This document shows positions 43,761 to 49,134 of a stretch of DNA of 49,134 nt, piece by piece. The DNA comes from Candidatus Curtissbacteria bacterium RIFOXYA1_FULL_41_14 (lineage in GTDB: Bacteria; Patescibacteriota; Microgenomatia; Curtissbacterales; GWA2-41-24). A program made the translations under genes and the position numbers. The stretch lies in contig MFCA01000029.1 of assembly GCA_001775095.1 (NCBI GenBank), positions 1 through 49,134 of the forward strand. The letters are read 5' to 3'. The notes beneath the pieces were generated by a model that had not been told where the DNA came from, did no database searches, and saw nothing but the letters and a program-made list of their open reading frames with translations. Within the stretch, counting starts at the first letter, position 1. Every line of letters begins with the position of its first letter.

Positions 43761-44782
43761 TTCGAAAGAGCAAACATAACAATTTTATCCAATAACTCAG
43801 GGTAGGAAATGCCGGCAGCGACGGCCGATTTTGGGAACAGAGAAACCGGAGTCAGACCAGGAATTGTGTTGACTTCAAGAACGTAAATATTATTTCCCTT
43901 TGCTATCATGTCTACCCTACCGAATCCACTACAACCCAGTGATTGATACGCTGTCAAAGCAATTTGCTGAGCTTTTTTGGTCAGGGCTTTGCTGATTCTG
44001 GCCGGAACGATTTCATCACAAAGCTTGTCATTATATTTAGCCTTGTAATCAAAAAAGTCTCTTTTCGGAACAATTTCTACGACCGGCAGCGCTTTAGGCT
44101 TGTTGTTACCCAAGATCGGACAGGTAATTTCAATACCGTCGAGAAACTCTTCTGCTAAAGCTAAGTGACTAAAGTCAAATGCTAAGTTGAGTGCATCTCT
44201 TAACTTGTTTTTCTCCTTGACCAAAGTTGTGCCGACTGATGATCCTTGATTATGTGGTTTGACAAAAACCGGAGGTTTAAATTTTTTCCAAACGATTTGG
44301 GGACTATCATCTTTTTGGAGAACTAAATATTCAGGCACTTTTAAGCCTGCTTGGGTAAATAATTTCCTTGAGGAAATTTTGTCCATACCTAAAGCAGAAG
44401 CTAAAATGCCGGAGCCGGTGTAGGGAACACCAATTAATTCTAAAAAACCTTGAATAGTACCATCCTCGCCATTGGGTCCATGCATAGCAATGAAAACAAC
44501 ATCAACTTTGTGGTTTTTGATTATCGACACATGATCAGTTTTGATAAGCTTCCCCACTTTTGGCTTTTTACCCTTAACCCGCCTCTTGGCGGGGGAGTCT
44601 AAAAGAAACGCTGCCCTCTCGCCTATCTGCCAGGTAATACCGTTACGAGAAATGACAATTGGTAGAACATTATATTTTTTGAAATTTAGGTTCTTGACCA
44701 CTTCCCGTCCTGAAATCAGAGAGATTTCATGTTCGGCAGATTTGCCACCCATCAATACGGTGACAGTAATTCTTTTTTTCAT
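43757..44782 (-). CDS. ddl: D-alanine-D-alanine ligase
   Basis: VLMGGKSAEHEISLISG, MHGPNGEDGTIQGFLELIGVPYTGSGILASALGMDK, KPHNQGSSVGT, LEVNTIPGLTPVSLFPKSAVAAGISYPELL. Confidence 0.96.
   Translation of the reverse strand: MKKRITVTVLMGGKSAEHEISLISGREVVKNLNFKKYNVLPIVISRNGITWQIGERAAFLLDSPAKRRVKGKKPKVGKLIKTDHVSIIKNHKVDVVFIAMHGPNGEDGTIQGFLELIGVPYTGSGILASALGMDKISSRKLFTQAGLKVPEYLVLQKDDSPQIVWKKFKPPVFVKPHNQGSSVGTTLVKEKNKLRDALNLAFDFSHLALAEEFLDGIEITCPILGNNKPKALPVVEIVPKRDFFDYKAKYNDKLCDEIVPARISKALTKKAQQIALTAYQSLGCSGFGRVDMIAKGNNIYVLEVNTIPGLTPVSLFPKSAVAAGISYPELLDKIVMFALSK
44578..44593. repeat. Palindrome inside ddl
   Basis: cccgcc-tctt-ggcggg, in frame, encoding part of SPAKRRVKG. Confidence 0.8.
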
Positions 44783-45891
44783 TTAACGATTCGCTCCCAG
44801 GAAAAACCGGGTCGGCCAAAGTGGCCGTAAGTAGCTGTTTTTTGATAAATTGGATGAAGAAGATCAAGTCCCGCGATAATACTTTCCACTGACAGATCAA
44901 GTAAACTCCAGGCAAAATCTTCGATTTTAGTTAGAGAGACTTTTTCAGTTCCAAAGGTCTCAATGCTTTTTGCGATTGGTTTTTTTCGGGCTATAACATA
45001 GGCCAGTTGAACTTCAACTTTATCAGCCAATCCTGCAGCGACAATATTTTTGGCAATGTATCGTGCTGCATAAGCACCTGACCTGTCAACTTTTGTCGGA
45101 TCTTTACCTGAAAAGCAGCCGCCACCTGCCCTAGCAAAGGCACCGTAAGAATCCACCATTATTTTACGGCCGGTAACCCCAGTGTCTATAGCCGGGCCGG
45201 GTATTATCCAAATACCTCCACCATTGACAATAAAATTTCTCCTATCAATTTTTAGATTAAACTCCCCAAGTGTTGGGGTAACAACATACTTGAATAAATC
45301 CTCTTTGACTTGCCTATTTTTGATACCCTTATTGTGACAAGCGGCTAAAACTACACGTTCAATTGAAACTGGCTTGCCATTTTCGTATTTTATTGTGACT
45401 TCGCTTTTACCGTCAGGCTCAAGATAAGGAATAATTTTATCTTTGCCAACTTTATCTAAGTTCTCAACCAGCTTGTGAGCAAGGGTTATCGGAAGTGGCA
45501 TTAAATTTGGGGTTTCGGTAACTGCATAACCAAACATCATCCCCTGATCACCTGCTCCTCCAACATCCACACCTTTTGAGATCTCCTGATTCTGTTGGTG
45601 AATTAAGAGATCAAGGTGCGCCTCGTCGTCAAAACCAAATTTTACCTTCGTATAGCCTAAATCCCTGATAATATCCCTGATGATTTTTTCATAGTTTAGG
45701 ACAGTACCGTTTTTGACTTTAACCTCTCCGGCAACTGTTACATGATTTTTGGTAACTAAAGTTTCAATTCCCGTATGGGCGTTTGAATCAGAAGAAATAG
45801 CAGCATCCAGAATAGCATCCGAAATTTGATCACAGATTTTATCAGGATGCCCTGCGCAGACAGATTCGGAAGTAAAAAGCTTATAAACCAT
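44779..45891 (-). CDS. metK: S-adenosylmethionine synthetase
   Basis: LFTSESVCAGHPDKICDQISDAILD, GAGDQGMMFGYA, GGGCFSGKDPTKVDRSGAYAARYIAKNIVAAGL. Start reset to the MVYKLFTSES ATG, removing overlap with murA. Confidence 0.97.
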   Translation of the reverse strand: MVYKLFTSESVCAGHPDKICDQISDAILDAAISSDSNAHTGIETLVTKNHVTVAGEVKVKNGTVLNYEKIIRDIIRDLGYTKVKFGFDDEAHLDLLIHQQNQEISKGVDVGGAGDQGMMFGYAVTETPNLMPLPITLAHKLVENLDKVGKDKIIPYLEPDGKSEVTIKYENGKPVSIERVVLAACHNKGIKNRQVKEDLFKYVVTPTLGEFNLKIDRRNFIVNGGGIWIIPGPAIDTGVTGRKIMVDSYGAFARAGGGCFSGKDPTKVDRSGAYAARYIAKNIVAAGLADKVEVQLAYVIARKKPIAKSIETFGTEKVSLTKIEDFAWSLLDLSVESIIAGLDLLHPIYQKTATYGHFGRPGFSWERIVK

Positions 45892-45904
45892 TTGATAAGA
45901 AAGT

Positions 45905-47158
45905 CTACTCAAGCTTTTTAATCTCTGCGCCAAGATTTGTCAACCTTTGAACAACGTCTTCGTAACCCCGCTCAATAAGCTCTGCTCTTTCAATCGAGCT
46001 TTTACCCTTTGCCGCTAAGGCGGCAATCACTAAAGCGATTCCGGCTCTAATATCGGGAGTATCAAGTTTTTGACCTCGCAAATTAGTTGGTCCGTAAACC
46101 AAAACCCGATGGGGATCAGCAATAACAACTTTTGCACCCATTGAAAGAAGCTTGTCAACAAAAAACATACGAGATTCATACATCCAGTCGTGAAGAATGG
46201 TAGCGCCTTCTGCTTGAGTTGCCAGGACAATCATTGGAGCCATTAAGTCTGTCGGGAATCCGGGCCAAATGTCAACAACTACTTTCTCAACGGCTTTTAG
46301 CTTGCTGTCTGCGACAATTAAAGTACCATCCTCTATTTTGAAATTGACACCAAATTTGCCAAGAACCAACAAAATCATATCGAGATCCTCTTTAATAATC
46401 GGGGAGATCCGGACTGTTCCTTTTGTAATAGCAGCACATATAGCAAAAGTGCCAACTTCAAGATGATCGGGCCTGATCGTATGAGTCGCTCCCGAGAGTT
46501 GTTTTTTTCCTCTAATTTTTAAAACGTCTGAGCCTATTCCGCGAATTTCCACTCCTAACTTAGCTAAAAAATTACAAAGATCAACAACATGTGGTTCAGA
46601 CGCTGCTCGTTTTATCACAGTTTGATCATCTATCAGGCTGGCGGCCATAAGTACATTCTCGGTAGCAGTAACAGAAGCCTCCTGAAGAAAAACCTCGGTT
46701 CCCTTAAGGTGCTGGGTTTTGGCTTGAAAAAAATCATCGTCTTCTTTTATTGTGGCTCCTAAGGAAGTCAGCGCTTGAATATGCGTAGTGAGAGGCCTTC
46801 GTCCAATAACATCACCACCGGGATAACCCATTTTGATTGATCCTGCTCTGGCAAGCATTGGCCCCAGAAGAAGAACAGATGCCCTTAATTTTTCGGTAAG
46901 CGTAGAGGGAAATGTGGCAGATTTGATATTTTTGCAGTCGATTGTTAATTTTGACGAGCCGATGCCTTTAACTTTAGCCCCACATTTTTCAAGAAGGTCG
47001 GCCAATACTGAAACATCCGAAATTTTCGGGACATTTTCCAAAATGCAAGGTTGGCCGGTCAGAAGACATGCAGCCATTATCGGCAAAATGGAATTCTTAT
47101 TACCGGCTACTTTAATTTCACCGGAAAGACGCCTGCCGCCTTTAATATCGAATCTCAT
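45905..47158 (-). CDS. murA: UDP-N-acetylglucosamine 1-carboxyvinyltransferase
   Basis: MRFDIKGGRRLSGEIKVAGNKNSILPIMAACLLTG, MGYPGGDVIGRRPLTTHIQAL, TATENVLMAASL, WPGFPTDLMAPMIVLATQAEG. Confidence 0.97.
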   Translation of the reverse strand: MRFDIKGGRRLSGEIKVAGNKNSILPIMAACLLTGQPCILENVPKISDVSVLADLLEKCGAKVKGIGSSKLTIDCKNIKSATFPSTLTEKLRASVLLLGPMLARAGSIKMGYPGGDVIGRRPLTTHIQALTSLGATIKEDDDFFQAKTQHLKGTEVFLQEASVTATENVLMAASLIDDQTVIKRAASEPHVVDLCNFLAKLGVEIRGIGSDVLKIRGKKQLSGATHTIRPDHLEVGTFAICAAITKGTVRISPIIKEDLDMILLVLGKFGVNFKIEDGTLIVADSKLKAVEKVVVDIWPGFPTDLMAPMIVLATQAEGATILHDWMYESRMFFVDKLLSMGAKVVIADPHRVLVYGPTNLRGQKLDTPDIRAGIALVIAALAAKGKSSIERAELIERGYEDVVQRLTNLGAEIKKLE

Positions 47159-47162
47159 CTTT

Positions 47163-48155
47163 TTAAAAATTGCCTACGTAAAATATTTCTTCTTTAAGAT
47201 CAAGATTATAAGTTCTTTTAGCTTTTTCCTTGATTAATTTTATCAATTGTATCACGTCTGAAGCTTTCGCCCCACCCGTATTGATAATAAAATTAGCGTG
47301 ATGTGTTGAAATTTGGACACCGTCAATTTTTGTGCCTTTAAGTCCCAGGCTTTCGATTATGTAACCTGCTGAGGTAGTTAAATTCGGCGTTTTCAATCGT
47401 TTGGCGCATTGTACGGAAATATTTCTGAAAGTACAGCCTGAACAGGCAACTCCTACAGGTTGCTCTTCGTTTCTGCGTTTGACATTATCCATCGCCTTTT
47501 GCCAAAGAGCGCCAGGATCAGGAGAATTATCTAAGCGAAAAACCGCTTCTAAAACAACTTCGCCAGTTTTCTGGATTTTTGAATGGTCGTACGCAAAATT
47601 AAAATACTCATGATCAACATTTTTAACCTGGCCCGTCTTTGAATCAAAAAGAGCCGCGGAAACAAGCCGATTACCAAGAAATTCACCTTTTTCTACTTCG
47701 AAATGTGAATTAATTTTAATTCCACCGCCGACAGTACCTGGAATCGAAAGTAAGAATTCTAAACCTTCCAAGCCCTGATCCATAGTGAAACGGCCCAGCT
47801 GATTCATTAAAGTTCCGGAAGCCGTCCAGACTAAAGCACTTTTAATACCTTTGCCGATCTTGTTAATTGTTCCTTTAATACCTACGAGTTTCACACCTTC
47901 TGCCCTATTTCTAATGACTAATCCTTCAAAGCCTTGATCTGAAACCAGTACATTGGCGCCTCCACCTAATACAACAAAGGGAATTTTATGCTCTGTTGCA
48001 GTTTCAAGGGCAAGTTTTAGATCTTCGACGTTTTTGGCTTCAAAAAATAATCTGGCAGAACCACCTATTTTAAAATAAGTGTATTTATAAAGTGGCTCGT
48101 TTTCAAAAACCCTTAGGGGTCCTAAAATATTTTTAATTTTAGTGAAGTCTTCCAT
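47163..48155 (-). CDS. murB: UDP-N-acetylenolpyruvoylglucosamine reductase
   Basis: YTYFKIGGSARLFFEAKN, VVLGGGANVLVSDQGFEGLVIRN, GLEGLEFLLSIPGTVGGGIKIN, CSGCTFRN, ISTHHANFIINTGGA. Start set to ATG 48155. Confidence 0.96.
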   Translation of the reverse strand: MEDFTKIKNILGPLRVFENEPLYKYTYFKIGGSARLFFEAKNVEDLKLALETATEHKIPFVVLGGGANVLVSDQGFEGLVIRNRAEGVKLVGIKGTINKIGKGIKSALVWTASGTLMNQLGRFTMDQGLEGLEFLLSIPGTVGGGIKINSHFEVEKGEFLGNRLVSAALFDSKTGQVKNVDHEYFNFAYDHSKIQKTGEVVLEAVFRLDNSPDPGALWQKAMDNVKRRNEEQPVGVACSGCTFRNISVQCAKRLKTPNLTTSAGYIIESLGLKGTKIDGVQISTHHANFIINTGGAKASDVIQLIKLIKEKAKRTYNLDLKEEIFYVGNF

Positions 48156-48212
48156 ACTATTATTACTTGCCAATTCATCCGGGTTTACTCCCGGAGGGTG
48201 TACTCCCCCGAC

Positions 48213-48267
48213 TCACTCCCGGAGTGTGTCAAGGTTCAACTATTGCGCACTCCGGGAGTGTGCAATA
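48213..48267. repeat. Bipartite double-hairpin element, copy R4, overlapping the murC 3' end
   Basis: tcactcccggagtgtgtcaaggttcaac (48213-48240), then tattgcgcactccgggagtgtgcaata; the second hairpin lies within murC. Confidence 0.85.
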
Positions 48268-49134
48268 GGCTTTTTCAGCATGTCGAATATTTTATAAACA
48301 TTCCCTGCACCCATTGAAAGAATCACATCAAATTCTTCTAGGTTAGATTTTAGATACTCCACTGTCTGATCTAAAGAACCAGTATATTTTGCTTTAAAGC
48401 CGATACTACTGGCGAGTTTGCCGGCTAATATTTTATTATCTCCTCTTTCGCGGGCAGCGTAAATGTCGCAAATTAGTGCTCGATCAACTATTGTATTCTT
48501 AAGACTCTCAACAAAATCATCAAAGAACGTTTTAATTCTGGAAAATGTGTGTGGTTCAAAAACCAAGACCACTTTCTTGTTTTTAAATTTTTCCTTTAGG
48601 GCATTGGCAGTAGATAATACTGTATAGGGCTGAACCGCATAGTCATCATAAACCTTAACCTTGCCAATCTGACCTTTGAATTCAAGTCTTCGACCCAGCC
48701 CTTTAAAGTTTTTAATAGACCTTTTAGCTAAGTTCAGATCAAGATTCAGAGTTTTCGCAACCGTTAGTGCGGCGTTGGCATTTTCCCTTCGAAAATCGCC
48801 GATAATCGAAAGCGGCACATTACCAAAATCCTGGATTTTGATAACTTTAGGGTCGGACCCTTTTTTTGGAGTTTTTGAGACCATTATCAGCTGATTTAGC
48901 TTAGGGTCGGACCCTATAACTAGTGTCCCATTTGGCCTGATTTTTTTTATAAACTCTCGATAAGAACCGGCTACTGATTCTTGTGTCTTAAAATAATCCG
49001 GATGGTCCCAGGCAATATTTAGAATAACAGCGATATCGCTTTGGTAATTTAAAAAATTGTCATTATACTCATCAGCTTCGCAGACATAATATTTCGACTT
49101 GCCAATACGAAAATTCTTCTTCCATGACAAAACT
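48240..49134 (-). CDS. murC: UDP-N-acetylmuramate-alanine ligase MurC, N-terminus beyond window
   Basis: YYVCEADEYNDNFLNYQSDIAVILNIAWDHPDYF, GLGRRLEFKGQIGKVKVYDDYAVQPYTVLSTANALKE, VVLVFEPHTFSRIKTFFDDF. Frame remains open at the right edge. Confidence 0.95.
   Translation of the reverse strand, partial: VLSWKKNFRIGKSKYYVCEADEYNDNFLNYQSDIAVILNIAWDHPDYFKTQESVAGSYREFIKKIRPNGTLVIGSDPKLNQLIMVSKTPKKGSDPKVIKIQDFGNVPLSIIGDFRRENANAALTVAKTLNLDLNLAKRSIKNFKGLGRRLEFKGQIGKVKVYDDYAVQPYTVLSTANALKEKFKNKKVVLVFEPHTFSRIKTFFDDFVESLKNTIVDRALICDIYAARERGDNKILAGKLASSIGFKAKYTGSLDQTVEYLKSNLEEFDVILSMGAGNVYKIFDMLKKPIAHSRSAQ
48847..48915. repeat. Two identical 15-nt palindromic repeats inside murC
   Basis: ttagggtcggaccct at 48847-48861 and 48901-48915, 54 nt apart; each encodes GSDPK. 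Confidence 0.92.

Noticed and set aside
1-49134. Alternative genetic code (TGA or TAG reassigned)
   Set aside because: Housekeeping genes end cleanly with TAA/TAG/TGA (e.g. htpX and parB at TGA, murC at TAG) and no in-frame stops interrupt conserved proteins.
1-49134. CRISPR array
   Set aside because: No regularly spaced identical repeats with unique spacers; repeats seen are pairs, short tandem arrays or dispersed hairpins.

Overview
The window looks like a chromosomal segment of a Patescibacteria/CPR bacterium, probably Microgenomates-like. That placement is inferred from gene content and repeat style; no phylogeny was run. TGA and TAG are used as ordinary stops. From left to right: gatC (cut by the edge)-htpX; a yjbQ-like gene; a tightly packed prs-pyrF-pyrE-pyrD run; lemA; polX; four tRNAs (Asp, Gly, Thr, Val); LysM, NUDIX and Ig-like proteins; two polytopic membrane proteins (PIG-V-like and O-antigen-ligase-like); lepB; parB; rpmA/rplU; rodA; ileS; an apparent tandem CsrA-like protein; an accessory stretch at about 20.5-31 kb (EamA, DHFR-like, PepE-like, large ParB-fold protein, MFS, VOC, GNAT, orphan PEP-utilizer swivelling-His protein, DUF262 protein); then a long minus-strand dcw/peptidoglycan cluster (murC-murB-murA-metK-ddl-alr-murF-mraY-murI-murD-ftsW-murG-ftsQ-ftsA-[EamA]-ftsZ). 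The most unusual signals are: (1) several families of small palindromic or quasi-repeat elements that occupy intergenic gaps and also sit in frame inside essential genes (ileS, ddl, murC); (2) a four-copy bipartite double hairpin with covarying stems, found only in spacers of cell-envelope operons; (3) a probable single-chain tandem CsrA-like protein; (4) a roughly 1.8 kb gene cassette bounded by related direct repeats, one of which carries a nested palindrome. All homology calls are by eye from the translations; no database search was possible.
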